Below are positions 1 through 9,016 of a stretch of 64,000 nt of DNA, piece after piece (the first letter of the stretch is position 1; every line of letters starts with the position of its first letter). The notes below the pieces were generated by a model. It did no database searches. It was not told where the DNA came from and saw only the letters and a list, made by a program, of their open reading frames with translations. Made by a program: the position numbers and the translations under genes. Source of the DNA: Bacteroides intestinalis DSM 17393 (GTDB taxonomy: Bacteria > Bacteroidota > Bacteroidia > Bacteroidales > Bacteroidaceae); NCBI RefSeq assembly GCF_000172175.1, contig NZ_ABJL02000008.1:744001-808000 (forward strand). Direction: 5' to 3'.

Positions 1-1142
1 GCTCCATTGACTAATTTCTCCATAAATGCTGCTTCCATCAGTTTCCAATATTCCTTTCCGTTCTTCCAGTCCATATAGTCAGCATACACTTTGTTCGACC
101 AGACAGGTTGTCCCAACTGATACTTTGACTCAGGATTCTCAATAATACCGTAGAACATAAATGAAATGATCTTATCAACCCCCGCCGCAGATGCTGCAAC
201 CTGCTGGGACAGCAGCCTCGGATAGGCTGCCGGAATCAAGGCAGAAGTACGGTCATTGGTACCCTCTTCCCAAGTGAAAGTCTCACAATTTGCCCACATT
301 TCAATATTCAGGCGGTTATGAATATCACGCAATCTCTGCCAGTTCTTCTTCAGACGGGGAAGTGTGAACTGATCGCGTACACACCCCACTTCATCCTGAT
401 AGGCAATGATATCCACTTTCAGTTTCTGCATTTGCTTCTCATATTCCGGATTATCAAATTCTGACAATCCGATTCCATAAGGAGAGATCAGGGTTTTCTT
501 GCCCGGAGCCAATTTTTTAGCCTTCTCTGATAAGGTATTTACCGACTGCACCGCATGCTCCGCAAAAATAGGACAAAGGCAATCTTCTACCGGTAAATAC
601 CAGCCATAAAAGGCTTTGTGGTTTTTATAAAGAGATGCCAACTCTTCCATGATCCGGAGCTGCCGTTCCTTAATTGCCGGATCAAGCAGATTATCATCCT
701 GATCCTTTGCCCAGCCACTACTCATGAAAATCTTCATATTATGTTTGGCTGCTTCATCCAGAATAGCATCCACAGGACTTTTCTTATCCTTATTATACCA
801 CCAAGGCATTATTTGCGAAGGATAATAAGATTTTCCTTCATTGGCAACCTCCATGAGTACCAGATATTCGATACCCATAGCCGACAATTCACGTACTTTA
901 GCTTCCCACAATTTCGGGTCCATATTATCAAAACTCTGAGGATTCGTATATTTATTACGTACATCCTTGTATGCCAGGTTGATCCAGCTACCTGTAACAG
1001 GTTTCACACCCAAAGCCGACTCGGTGGTTTTCTCTTTTTTCTGTTTGTCGGAAGCGGCATTATCCGCACCCACCGTAACTACCGGTAACGCAACCAATAA
1101 AACTGACAGAGCAAATCCTATCATTTGAAATTTCTTCTTCAT
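1..1142 (-). CDS. Secreted DUF4434-type putative glycosidase (partial, 3' end beyond window)
   Basis: The reading frame opens at an ATG at 1142 and stays open to the window edge (380 codons seen, no stop). Residues 1-26 form a signal peptide (KKK, then a hydrophobic core, then VTVGA/D), so the product is exported. The rest reads as a TIM-barrel-like DUF4434 protein, with the phrases SWINLAYKDV, YLVLMEVANEG and KIFMSSGW. Two glutamates stand where clan-A glycosidases carry theirs: E186 in GWYLPVED and E287 in ANCETF. The same pair recurs in the four other DUF4434 proteins of this locus. It is the last visible gene of the long minus-strand locus, 30 nt after the permease stop. The family assignment comes from pattern recognition; the substrate is unknown. 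Confidence 0.75.
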   Translation of the reverse strand, partial: MKKKFQMIGFALSVLLVALPVVTVGADNAASDKQKKEKTTESALGVKPVTGSWINLAYKDVRNKYTNPQSFDNMDPKLWEAKVRELSAMGIEYLVLMEVANEGKSYYPSQIMPWWYNKDKKSPVDAILDEAAKHNMKIFMSSGWAKDQDDNLLDPAIKERQLRIMEELASLYKNHKAFYGWYLPVEDCLCPIFAEHAVQSVNTLSEKAKKLAPGKKTLISPYGIGLSEFDNPEYEKQMQKLKVDIIAYQDEVGCVRDQFTLPRLKKNWQRLRDIHNRLNIEMWANCETFTWEEGTNDRTSALIPAAYPRLLSQQVAASAAGVDKIISFMFYGIIENPESKYQLGQPVWSNKVYADYMDWKNGKEYWKLMEAAFMEKLVNG

Positions 1143-1172
1143 AGTACACATTTATAAATCTATATTAAGTTA

Positions 1173-2180
1173 TCAACTTCCTCCGGACACTATAATCAGT
1201 ACCAGACCGGAGATAAAAAGAATAAGCATCAGCGTAAGTAACAGATTGGTAGACTTTGAAGCCCCCTTAAACTCTTTCCAAATGAAGAGTCCCCACAAGG
1301 CGGCTACCATCGTTGCCCCTTGCCCCAGCGCATAGGAAATAGCCGCACCGGCTTTTCCGGCAGCGATATAGCTGCAAGCAGTTCCCAATGCCCAGATTAT
1401 ACCGCCCAACACACCCACCAGATGCGTATTGAAGTTTCCTTTGAAATACTGGCTGTAGTACACAGGTTCTCCCATAAAAGGTTTCTTCATCACCAGTGTA
1501 TTGAACAGGAAATTACTGATAAAGATACCTATTGCAAACACGAACAAAGCCGAATAAGGAGTCATCATGCCTGCTGTGGGTGCTTCCAGATTTTCCAGGT
1601 CCATAGCTGCCGCCACAAAACGATAAAAGAACGCCATCAGGATACCGGCGCATACAGCAACCAGGATACCTTTCTTACGGGTGCTCTGACCGGACGCTTT
1701 GGAAACTTTTCCGGATGCTATTCCATTAAAGATAATAGCCAGTACAATCAGGAAAACGCCCAGGAAAAGAATGACGGGATCTCCCTTCGGAACACTGAAA
1801 TAATTGACAAATACCCCCAGAACCAATGCCAGCCCCACCCCTATAGGAAAAGCAACCGACATCCCTGCCAATGACATAGAAGCCGATAGCAGAATATTAG
1901 AAGCATTGAATATCACACCACCCAGGAAAGCGCTCCAGAAGTTCTCCGGACTCACTTGCAACAAGTCCTGTATAAATCCTCTCCCGGCCTCTCCCGTACT
2001 ACCTAAAGTCAATCCCCAGATCAGAGAGAAAAGAACGATGCCAATCACGTAATCCCAATAGAACAACTCGTAGCGCCAGGTCTTGGCTGCCAACTTCTGA
2101 GTATTTCCCCACGATCCCCAGCAAAGCATCGTAACCCAACACAACGCCACTGCCAATCCGTAACTTTCAACTATAAACAT
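1173..2180 (-). CDS. Inner-membrane sugar permease, ureide-permease/GRP type (RusT-like, probable ribose importer)
   Basis: 335 residues with about ten hydrophobic segments and almost no soluble loops, typical of the drug/metabolite-transporter fold. Recognisable stretches are CWGSWGNTQKLA near the N-terminus and AFPIGVGLALVLG in the middle. Bacteroidales proteins of this type are often auto-annotated as multidrug DMT or ureide permeases. In the B. thetaiotaomicron rus locus a protein of this kind (RusT) is the ribose permease. Here it follows ribokinase by 23 nt, which supports import of ribose for immediate phosphorylation. The substrate is inferred from this pairing, not from the sequence itself. 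Confidence 0.75.
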   Translation of the reverse strand: MFIVESYGLAVALCWVTMLCWGSWGNTQKLAAKTWRYELFYWDYVIGIVLFSLIWGLTLGSTGEAGRGFIQDLLQVSPENFWSAFLGGVIFNASNILLSASMSLAGMSVAFPIGVGLALVLGVFVNYFSVPKGDPVILFLGVFLIVLAIIFNGIASGKVSKASGQSTRKKGILVAVCAGILMAFFYRFVAAAMDLENLEAPTAGMMTPYSALFVFAIGIFISNFLFNTLVMKKPFMGEPVYYSQYFKGNFNTHLVGVLGGIIWALGTACSYIAAGKAGAAISYALGQGATMVAALWGLFIWKEFKGASKSTNLLLTLMLILFISGLVLIIVSGGS

Positions 2181-2203
2181 AATCGGTATTTTTAGAGGTT
2201 AAT

Positions 2204-3112
2204 TTATTCATTCAGGTCCAGTTCTTTACGATACGGAATAGAAGACTGCGCTCCCATTCTTGTCACGGCAACAGATGAAGCTTTAGAAGCCATTCCAGCA
2301 GATTGCCTCAAGTTCATGCCTTCTGCCAGTCCCACACATAAAGCACCGTTGAAAGTATCGCCGGCAGCCGTTGTATCAACAGGTTCCACTTTAAAAGCAT
2401 CCACACAATACGAAGTATCGCCTTCTCTCACCAAGCAGCCCTTCGAACCCAAAGTTACAATTATATTCTGTACTCCCATCGCACTGATTTCTTTTGCAAC
2501 CCGTTCTGCATCAGCATCATTCACAATCTTTATACCGGTAAGCATTTCGGCTTCAATCCGGTTGGGAGTAATCATAAACAGGTATCTGAGTAACTCTTTC
2601 GGAAGGCTCCGGGCAGGGGCCGGATTCAAGACTACCTTCACCCCTTTTTCAAAAGCTTTCCTGGCAGCATATTCCACCGTTTGAATCGGAATTTCCAGTT
2701 GCATCAACAAGATGTCTCCTTCGCACATTTCCTCCACAACTTTATCCACATCCTGCTCGTTCAGCAGCATATTGGCTCCGGAAGCCACCACTATACTATT
2801 CTCTGCGTGATCATCCACACTGATCAAAGCAACTCCGGAAGCAGAGTTTTCATCAAGAGTGATATATTTTGTATCTATTCCCTCTTTCTTGAAATAATCC
2901 ACTGACTGCTGTCCCAGTATATCATTCCCCAACTTCGCTACAAAGATCAGATTACCACCCAACCTTTTCACTGCAACTGCCTGATTGGCTCCTTTACCAC
3001 CTTGGTGCATAAAGAATTCACCACCCAGAATGGTTTCACCGGGGACCGGCAGATGAGAGGTCTTCACCACCATATCTATATTGGAACTGCCAATTACTAT
3101 AATTTTCTTCAT
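2204..3112 (-). CDS. rbsK: Ribokinase (PfkB family)
   Basis: A cytoplasmic kinase that phosphorylates D-ribose to ribose 5-phosphate using ATP. At 302 residues it has the usual ribokinase length. The N-terminal signature GSSNIDMVV and the substrate-lid stretch GGKGANQAVAVKRLGG are present. The C-terminal PfkB signature DTTAAGDTFNGALCVGL carries the catalytic Asp of the GAGD-type anion hole, here AAGD. It is separated from the upstream DUF4434/DUF5109 gene by 226 nt that contain a 22-bp-period palindromic array, and it is followed closely by the permease gene. The two probably form a ribose uptake and activation pair serving the whole locus. Confidence 0.9.
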   Translation of the reverse strand: MKKIIVIGSSNIDMVVKTSHLPVPGETILGGEFFMHQGGKGANQAVAVKRLGGNLIFVAKLGNDILGQQSVDYFKKEGIDTKYITLDENSASGVALISVDDHAENSIVVASGANMLLNEQDVDKVVEEMCEGDILLMQLEIPIQTVEYAARKAFEKGVKVVLNPAPARSLPKELLRYLFMITPNRIEAEMLTGIKIVNDADAERVAKEISAMGVQNIIVTLGSKGCLVREGDTSYCVDAFKVEPVDTTAAGDTFNGALCVGLAEGMNLRQSAGMASKASSVAVTRMGAQSSIPYRKELDLNE

Positions 3113-3235
3113 GGTACTATATTTTTAATAAATAAATGCATGTATGTATCGCCGTGACAAGACATTTCTTCTAAAAACTTATTCATAATCAAGTATTTCC
3201 CGTTTACTGATTGAGCATACCATTGGTTTCTTTCA

Positions 3236-3323
3236 GTTTCATTAGGCAATACTGAGAGTTTCACCGCTTGGAACAAAGAGTTTCAAGGGATGAAACTCTT
3301 TGTTCCATCCGATGAAACTTTGC
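3236..3323. repeat. Degenerate 22-bp-period dyad array (array A)
   Basis: Four units start at 3236, 3258, 3280 and 3302. The word GTTTCA begins units 1-3 at exact 22-nt spacing and GTTCCA begins unit 4; TGAAAC recurs at 3291 and 3313, also 22 nt apart. Unit 3 reads GTTTCA-AGGGA-TGAAAC-TCTTT, a 6-5-6-5 hairpin layout. Units 2-4 together create a perfect 16-bp inverted repeat (3270-3285 with 3291-3306, loop AGGGA). No T-tract follows on either strand, so this is not an ordinary terminator. It lies between the stop of the DUF4434/DUF5109 lipoprotein gene and ribokinase. The rest of 3113-3338 shows nothing I recognise. Confidence 0.8.
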
Positions 3324-3338
3324 TTTTAGTATGATTGC

Positions 3339-4949
3339 TTATTTTCTTTCAAGATATTTCTTATACCCTTCATAGGTATCTGTTCCCGGCTTGAAGGTGG
3401 CCCAACTGAAATTCGTGATATGATCGGTAAACATTCCGGCTACTCTCAGCTGTTCCTCCAGCTCGATCCAGGGTTTGGTCCGCATGGTAATTCTCGGACA
3501 CCAGCACTCTTTGAACGACTCTATATCTACTCCGAAAATCACTCCGTTAGCATCGCAGGCTTTCTTTATTTCGGCAAACCAGTTGGGCAGGTCCACATCA
3601 AAATCTACCAGACAACGTCCGCCTATATCCTGAAGATAAAGTACATCTATATCGGGAGTCTGGGCAAATATCTTACCAAACCATTTTCCGCAGAGATCAG
3701 CAGGCATTCCCCTCCACAAAGCAGGAGCTATGCAGACTTCTTTCGGAGACTTCGACTTCACATAAGCCGCCACTGTCTGCAAATAATTAGCCAGCATAGA
3801 CAAGGCGGGTTCCTGCTGCCAGCCTACCGGATACGAGCCGTCATGAAATTCTTCGGTTATGTACCATCCCGCCAGGCTGGGATGATTCCCCCAAAGGGCA
3901 AACAGTTCATCGAATACTTGTTTATTACGCTCCACCAGAAATTCATATTGTTCCGGTTTTGTAGTATCTTCCTTGCTGTAATCACCGGGATATAGTCCAA
4001 CAATCAGCTTCATCCCGTTACGCTCGGCAGCATCGAACATTCGGTTCATGATATCATATTGCTTGGTCACCCACGGCAGATTTGTCGGCGAATAGAAAGA
4101 AGATTTCTCATTCGTACGGTCATTGAAACCTTCGGCATACTGGATAATCCAAGTGTCAATGCCCACTTCACGGCTTGCTTTGAATTCTACGTCCCAGTCG
4201 GTCTCTTTATAGACGCTATTCAGCTGAATGAAAACACTGGAGAACTTGGGAGTTCCCTTGAATTCAGGAGTATAAGAGGTCAGCTGCTCCAGATTGTCGA
4301 TGCAAACCTCATCTGTACATGCGCTGTTATCATCGTTCGTGATTTCAAGACGATAACCTTCAAGACGGTTCAGAACCAGTTTGTTTTCGCCCAGATCACG
4401 CCCTTTGGCAAAAGTAAAGGCCTCATAAGGCATCACTACACGTGTCCATTCTTCCTTGGTCAGTACATCCTTATCCACATACTCGAAGAACTGCCAGCGA
4501 TCTTTGTCATGAAGCGCATCCTGCGTAAACTGATCCACATCCTGAATAAGCATGAAACGGAAGGTACCTTTATTATTCTTATTACCTTTCACCCAGATGG
4601 AAAGTCCCAACGGATGGAAAGACAAATCACTGCGATAGTCTCCCCCACTCTGCTGGATATATACGGATTCGGTTCCGGACGCATTGCCGGAAAAAGAGTA
4701 TTTAAGCTCAAAGCTTCCCGTTCCCTCCACACAGTCATCGCTGATAAAACGGTCTATCGAGGTTTGCGGTGACTCGGGAAGTCCTTTCATTTCGTACACC
4801 ACACAGCTCATCTCGTCGTAAGCATTCAAAGTCTTTACCGCACGTGCTTTCGCTATTATCTCCTCTGCTGTGGGGGCCTGTTTACTACCGCAAGCCGCCA
4901 ACACAAGCAGCAGAGAAGAAATACTGATTAGGGATAGTATATTTTTCAT
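3339..4949 (-). CDS. DUF4434/DUF5109 surface or periplasmic lipoprotein, putative glycosidase
   Basis: 536 residues from the ATG at 4949. A longer in-frame start at 5018 exists, but the 4949 start gives a clean lipoprotein signal (MKNILSLIS... LVLAACG) and an ATGA overlap with the stop of the upstream ADP-ribosylglycohydrolase-family gene, so translation is probably coupled. The N-terminal ~230 residues form a beta-rich DUF5109-like module. The C-terminal part is a DUF4434 barrel with E366/E367 in WYITEEF and E477 in VDIESF as likely catalytic carboxylates. It is a close paralogue of the protein at 11280-12953; long stretches around these motifs are nearly identical. Proteins with these domains occur in rus-type ribose loci. 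The actual bond cleaved is not known. Confidence 0.8.
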   Translation of the reverse strand: MKNILSLISISSLLLVLAACGSKQAPTAEEIIAKARAVKTLNAYDEMSCVVYEMKGLPESPQTSIDRFISDDCVEGTGSFELKYSFSGNASGTESVYIQQSGGDYRSDLSFHPLGLSIWVKGNKNNKGTFRFMLIQDVDQFTQDALHDKDRWQFFEYVDKDVLTKEEWTRVVMPYEAFTFAKGRDLGENKLVLNRLEGYRLEITNDDNSACTDEVCIDNLEQLTSYTPEFKGTPKFSSVFIQLNSVYKETDWDVEFKASREVGIDTWIIQYAEGFNDRTNEKSSFYSPTNLPWVTKQYDIMNRMFDAAERNGMKLIVGLYPGDYSKEDTTKPEQYEFLVERNKQVFDELFALWGNHPSLAGWYITEEFHDGSYPVGWQQEPALSMLANYLQTVAAYVKSKSPKEVCIAPALWRGMPADLCGKWFGKIFAQTPDIDVLYLQDIGGRCLVDFDVDLPNWFAEIKKACDANGVIFGVDIESFKECWCPRITMRTKPWIELEEQLRVAGMFTDHITNFSWATFKPGTDTYEGYKKYLERK

Positions 4950-6475
4950 ATTTGTTTCGTTGTATAGATTATTACTTCGGTTATCCATATTTTCCCGTTC
5001 GATACTGGATTTTTCCATTTAAAAGTTACAGTGTGCTTCCCTACAGGACGGTCATAGCAGAAGAACAATTCACACTTCCGGTGATTGATATATTGGGGCA
5101 AGGCGGTGGTTTCATAGAACTGTCCATCGATATATACATCCATCTCCGCCGTATAGTCCGCCGGAAGCCCACCTGCCACGTATCCTTTTACAACCAGTCC
5201 GGTTCCTTCGAAAGAGAAGGGATTTACATCATCTATGGATTTCTCTATTGTAAGTTTATCGCTCACTTTCAGATTCTCAAAAGCTACTTCCAAAGCAACA
5301 GGTCTGATGTTCTCCCGTCTGATTATGAAGTCTGTTCCTGCCTTCCCGTTTCCATGTTTCTGCAACATCTCGCTGGCATGTCTGTACGTCATGTCATAGG
5401 CTTTATTCAGACTGATATCCGTATGGGAGAAAGGTATGTCTTCTACTTCATACAAAGCTTCTTTCCAGGATTCGGGGATGTTGCTGTATCCTATCATGGT
5501 TCCCAGGATGCCTGCGGCTGAAGCCGGATTACAGTCGGAGTCCTGACCGGCACGCGTGGCGATATCTATGGTCTTTGTGAAGTCCCCCTGTCCGTAAAGC
5601 AAGCCCAGGAGTATATAGGCACCGTTTATCTTCGTACCGATATTAAAGGAGTTATGAATGCCTTCGGGACAACTGATTTCTTCGCTCCACTTGTTCTGCA
5701 ACTCGAACCAGGTTCGTTTCCAGTCTTTCGGATATTTCCTGTGCCAGCGAATTACGTCCGACATACATTTGTGGAAATCGCTTTCTTCCGGTATCACCTT
5801 CAACGCTTCTTTTACGATATATTCTATATCATTGCTGACATAAGCCAGAGAGTACATGGCTGCCACATAAACTCCGCCATACCATCCTTCACCATAGGAC
5901 ATGATATGCCCCACCCTATCGCAGATTTCAGCGGCCTGATTAGGCATTCCCGGTGACATAATCCCGGCAAAATCCGCTTCAATCTGGAAGTCGATGCAAT
6001 GTGCATGAGGGTTATTCTTCCAGTAACCACTCTGGGGTGCTTTCATCCCCTGCAACAGATTGTAGCGGGCTACCTGGTTGGCATGCCACAATGGATATTC
6101 TGTCCGCCCGAAAGCCGTCGCAAAAGAATCAATCGGAGCAGCCAGCCCGCATCTTTCGAAGACTTCCACAAAAGTCAGATCCACATAAACATCATCATAC
6201 AAACCGGGAAAGGTATCATACCAATTCTTGACCGTATGCTTATCCCAGGGAATGGGAATATAATCCTGAATGATAGTTCCCAAGAATTTAAACTCAGTAG
6301 GTCCCCCGTAACTGCATCCCAGGGTCTGCCCCGCCCATGCGCCCTTCACTTTATCACGCAGGCTCTGCTCGGACAGAACAACTTCTTTATTTCCTTTATG
6401 AACGGCGGCAGCCAGATCGGCTATAAAGAAGAAAGCCATCAGGAGCCATATTAGATTTCTTTTCGACATACTCAT
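4946..6475 (-). CDS. Secreted ADP-ribosylglycohydrolase-family protein (copy 1)
   Basis: 509 residues with an N-terminal export signal (SKRNLIWLLMAFFFIADLAAA). The ADP-ribosylglycohydrolase fold is indicated by KGAWAGQTLG near residue 45, by the acidic pair D94-D95 in GLYDDVYVD, and by D312-x-D314 in RAGQDSDCNP. The acidic pair and the DxD correspond to the metal ligands of the family, so a metal site is probably kept. The usual N-terminal GDA motif reads GCSYGG here. A beta-rich tail (about 380-509) follows the helical domain. Classical members act in the cytosol on ADP-ribosyl bonds; an exported form implies an extracellular ribosyl-type substrate (inference). Its stop overlaps the next gene by 4 nt. 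Confidence 0.82.
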   Translation of the reverse strand: MSMSKRNLIWLLMAFFFIADLAAAVHKGNKEVVLSEQSLRDKVKGAWAGQTLGCSYGGPTEFKFLGTIIQDYIPIPWDKHTVKNWYDTFPGLYDDVYVDLTFVEVFERCGLAAPIDSFATAFGRTEYPLWHANQVARYNLLQGMKAPQSGYWKNNPHAHCIDFQIEADFAGIMSPGMPNQAAEICDRVGHIMSYGEGWYGGVYVAAMYSLAYVSNDIEYIVKEALKVIPEESDFHKCMSDVIRWHRKYPKDWKRTWFELQNKWSEEISCPEGIHNSFNIGTKINGAYILLGLLYGQGDFTKTIDIATRAGQDSDCNPASAAGILGTMIGYSNIPESWKEALYEVEDIPFSHTDISLNKAYDMTYRHASEMLQKHGNGKAGTDFIIRRENIRPVALEVAFENLKVSDKLTIEKSIDDVNPFSFEGTGLVVKGYVAGGLPADYTAEMDVYIDGQFYETTALPQYINHRKCELFFCYDRPVGKHTVTFKWKNPVSNGKIWITEVIIYTTKQI

Positions 6476-6497
6476 TTCTTGTTTTTACTTTCGGGCT

Positions 6498-7604
6498 TTA
6501 CTCAATCACTTTATCCGTCAGATCCCAGCCCATAATCGTTGAGATATAAGGAATTATCCACATCGCCATCTTCTTATGTCCCGAATATCCGGGATGCCAT
6601 GCAGCCCCTAGGTCGGTAGTCCGGTTATAGAGGTTCTTATCCAGTTTCAGTAGAAAGACTTTCGGATCATTCACTTCGTTTATTATCGCTTCATAATAAC
6701 TGAATACAGGAGCTTGCATAGCTACAGGGTAAATGCACAATATGGGAATATCTCCATAATGCTCACGCAGTTGTGCAAGGATCTGTTTGTATGCTTTGGT
6801 GAATTCGCTTTTGTAAGGATGGGGCTCCGTTGAGAAATCATTGGAACCTAAATTGATAACTACCAGATCCGGAAGATATCCCTTAAAATTCCATTTATGA
6901 GTAAGGTCTTCGTCAAAGGTATTCAGCATCCGGTCTTTCATCGTAACCTTCGACACGCGTACCGAATCACCATAATTGCGAGCGGCTCCTCTACCGGAAT
7001 GGGCAATCAGTGTATAGTCCGCATCATAATAACGGGCTACCATAGAGGCAAATGTGAGATTACAATTTTCCGTCTCCACCAGGAAAGGCTCATCGCGATG
7101 TTTCCCGTCTGTGCCATATCCGCAGGTAAGCGAGTTTCCGATAAACTCGATATGCCGTGTGCGTACTGCCGGCTCTTCCGCCAGGCGTCCCGAACCGGAC
7201 AAGACAAACTGATGGATAGTTGTCTTGCCGAATTCACCTTCGGAACGTTTCTGTATCTTCAAACTATGAATGCGCTTATCTATGCCCGATACCAGATGGA
7301 TCAATGTATCCGTTCCGCATACTTTCACGACTTTATGCAGTTTGCCATCAACAAATACATTATAATAACTCGTTCCTGTTTCAGAAACTTTCACTGACAG
7401 CCTTCCACCAGTAAAACGGGTTTCCAGATAAGTACCTACCCAGTCGAAAGCTACCGAACCATCGGAGGAAACCAATGTTCTGCCGGTATACCGCACGGCA
7501 GGATCATTCCCTTTATAAACAGTTCCGTTTCTTTGAGCTTTCAGTTCCGCAGAACAACTTATCCCTATCAGGATAAACAGATATAGACAATAACGTTTCA
7601 TCAT
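6498..7604 (-). CDS. Secreted SGNH/GDSL esterase, CE2-like two-domain deacetylase
   Basis: 368 residues with an N-terminal signal (MMKRYCLYLFILIGISC...). Residues ~25-135 look like the beta-sandwich that precedes the catalytic domain in CE2 carbohydrate esterases. The SGNH domain follows: the nucleophile Ser in block I (EFIGNSLTCGYG), block III VINLGSNDFS, and the His of block V in WHPGYSGHKKM. The Asp that usually sits three residues before that His is absent. As known for CE2, a Ser-His dyad helped by a backbone carbonyl may suffice. The likely role is removal of O-acetyl groups from glycans in the periplasm or at the surface. It is 5 nt from the upstream DUF4434 gene, so it is cotranscribed. 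Confidence 0.78.
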   Translation of the reverse strand: MMKRYCLYLFILIGISCSAELKAQRNGTVYKGNDPAVRYTGRTLVSSDGSVAFDWVGTYLETRFTGGRLSVKVSETGTSYYNVFVDGKLHKVVKVCGTDTLIHLVSGIDKRIHSLKIQKRSEGEFGKTTIHQFVLSGSGRLAEEPAVRTRHIEFIGNSLTCGYGTDGKHRDEPFLVETENCNLTFASMVARYYDADYTLIAHSGRGAARNYGDSVRVSKVTMKDRMLNTFDEDLTHKWNFKGYLPDLVVINLGSNDFSTEPHPYKSEFTKAYKQILAQLREHYGDIPILCIYPVAMQAPVFSYYEAIINEVNDPKVFLLKLDKNLYNRTTDLGAAWHPGYSGHKKMAMWIIPYISTIMGWDLTDKVIE

Positions 7605-7609
7605 TTTCC

Positions 7610-9001
7610 TTATTTACGTTTCTTATTTTTAGCTTTCAATTCTTTCAGGTATTTCATGTATCCGTTGAACAAGTCGATAGTGCGTGCTTCGCCCACACGG
7701 ATAGACATCTTCGGATCATTGAATACACCCGGGAACTGATAGCAAAGAATCTTCTCAAAGTTATCAAACAGGTTCAGGTCACGGATGATTTCTTCTACCG
7801 GACGGGGATAGAGGGAGTTATCTGGATTGAACAGGAATACTTCCAGGTCGAACCACAAATGAGCTTTAGCCTCATCACAAACTTTCTGCAACATGTTAGC
7901 CGCTTCCTTACCGGTCAGATCACCATCCGGCATACGGGCAAATCCGAATGGACACAAGATATCCAGATGTTCCATAAGTGCCGGATACGTATCCATTCCG
8001 TTGGGAACTTCAAAACTGTTGGTAGCCAACATGATCGGTTTGTCCGGTGCAAATCCGTTACAGTAAGCCTTAAACTCTTTGAAGAAATTCACAATATCGT
8101 CTTTTCTCTTTTTACGCATTTCGGGGCGTTGTTCCCAGTTATCCAGACCACCGCCACTCTCTTCGGACACATAGAAAGCATAAAAGGATTCATGGTGACC
8201 ATACATATCCCACAGTTCTTTAGCCACCCGCTTGTGCCATTCCAAAGATTCGGGGGTAAAGTCGAACCAAGCAAACATACCCACTCCCATCAGTACGTTC
8301 ATGCCCTGTTTATCGGCTTCCGTCAGGATGGCCTCAATCGGATCTTTGGCTGTAAGTTCCATACGGCCGGGATACAGTTTGGAAGGATAGAAGGCTTTAC
8401 CTACATAGTTATCCACATTGGTAGTATGTTTGCCTACATATTCTTCATTACGGAAAACTTCCTGTATAACCACCATATTCATTTCCAGCTTATTCATGGA
8501 ACGAATCAACTCTCTCCACTGATCGTCGGTCATCTTCTTGATATCCTGATTCCAATGTTTTCCTTCGATTTCACTCCAGTGATAGATGCCCGTCCAGGCA
8601 CCGGATATCTGTTGGATAGAGCGAATGTCCGATTCAATCACTTCTATATCCTTTGTCTTCCGACAGGTCTTATCTTCATTGGCTACCTTGAAGATCACTT
8701 TATTCTTTCCCACCCGATCCTTGGTAGGTATAACCACCTTCACCGTTTCGGCCTTTCCGGCAGGGATTGTCACAACCGTTTCGTATAACAGTGCATCCTT
8801 ATTCTCTTTATTCCAATACAAAGCTACCTGATAAGTCTGTTGTGAAGCACTTTCGTTCACAATACCACCGCGGATATCCAGATCGACCTTATTGGTGATT
8901 TTTCCCGGAGGTATTAAAGTTAAGCTCACTTTATTCTCTGCCTGCATACTCACCAGACTGAACAAAGAAAAAAGAAGTAAAAAAGTACGTTTCATAATCA
9001 T
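7610..9001 (-). CDS. Secreted DUF4434-type putative glycosidase with N-terminal beta domain
   Basis: 463 residues; residues 1-21 are a signal peptide ending at MQA/E. Residues ~22-125 form an immunoglobulin-like beta module (NKVSLTLIPPG, VTIPAGKAETVKVVIP). After SGAWTGIYHW the DUF4434 barrel begins. Candidate catalytic residues are E280/E281 in FYVSEES and E387 in FDLEVF, spaced like those of the four paralogues. A second ATG two codons downstream is equally possible as the start. The gene sits 15 nt after the metallophosphoesterase gene and 5 nt before the esterase gene. It is more divergent than the 3339 and 11280 pair and lacks the DUF5109-like N-terminal half, so its specificity probably differs. 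Confidence 0.78.
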   Translation of the reverse strand: MIMKRTFLLLFSLFSLVSMQAENKVSLTLIPPGKITNKVDLDIRGGIVNESASQQTYQVALYWNKENKDALLYETVVTIPAGKAETVKVVIPTKDRVGKNKVIFKVANEDKTCRKTKDIEVIESDIRSIQQISGAWTGIYHWSEIEGKHWNQDIKKMTDDQWRELIRSMNKLEMNMVVIQEVFRNEEYVGKHTTNVDNYVGKAFYPSKLYPGRMELTAKDPIEAILTEADKQGMNVLMGVGMFAWFDFTPESLEWHKRVAKELWDMYGHHESFYAFYVSEESGGGLDNWEQRPEMRKKRKDDIVNFFKEFKAYCNGFAPDKPIMLATNSFEVPNGMDTYPALMEHLDILCPFGFARMPDGDLTGKEAANMLQKVCDEAKAHLWFDLEVFLFNPDNSLYPRPVEEIIRDLNLFDNFEKILCYQFPGVFNDPKMSIRVGEARTIDLFNGYMKYLKELKAKNKKRK

Positions 9002-9016
9002 CTTTTTAAATTAGAA

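Noticed and set aside
3270..3306. Rho-independent terminator after the DUF4434/DUF5109 gene
   Set aside because: The stem is perfect, but neither strand has a following T-tract, and the dyad is explained by the 22-nt array units.
4950..5018. Extended N-terminus for the DUF4434/DUF5109 lipoprotein starting at 5018
   Set aside because: It would place a hydrophilic prefix before a clean lipoprotein signal and overlap the upstream gene by 73 nt; the ATGA-coupled start at 4949 fits better.
7859..8788. A 309-codon open frame on the plus strand opposite the DUF4434 gene
   Set aside because: The residue pattern is without domain logic and the overlapping minus-strand gene is clearly real; it is a shadow frame.
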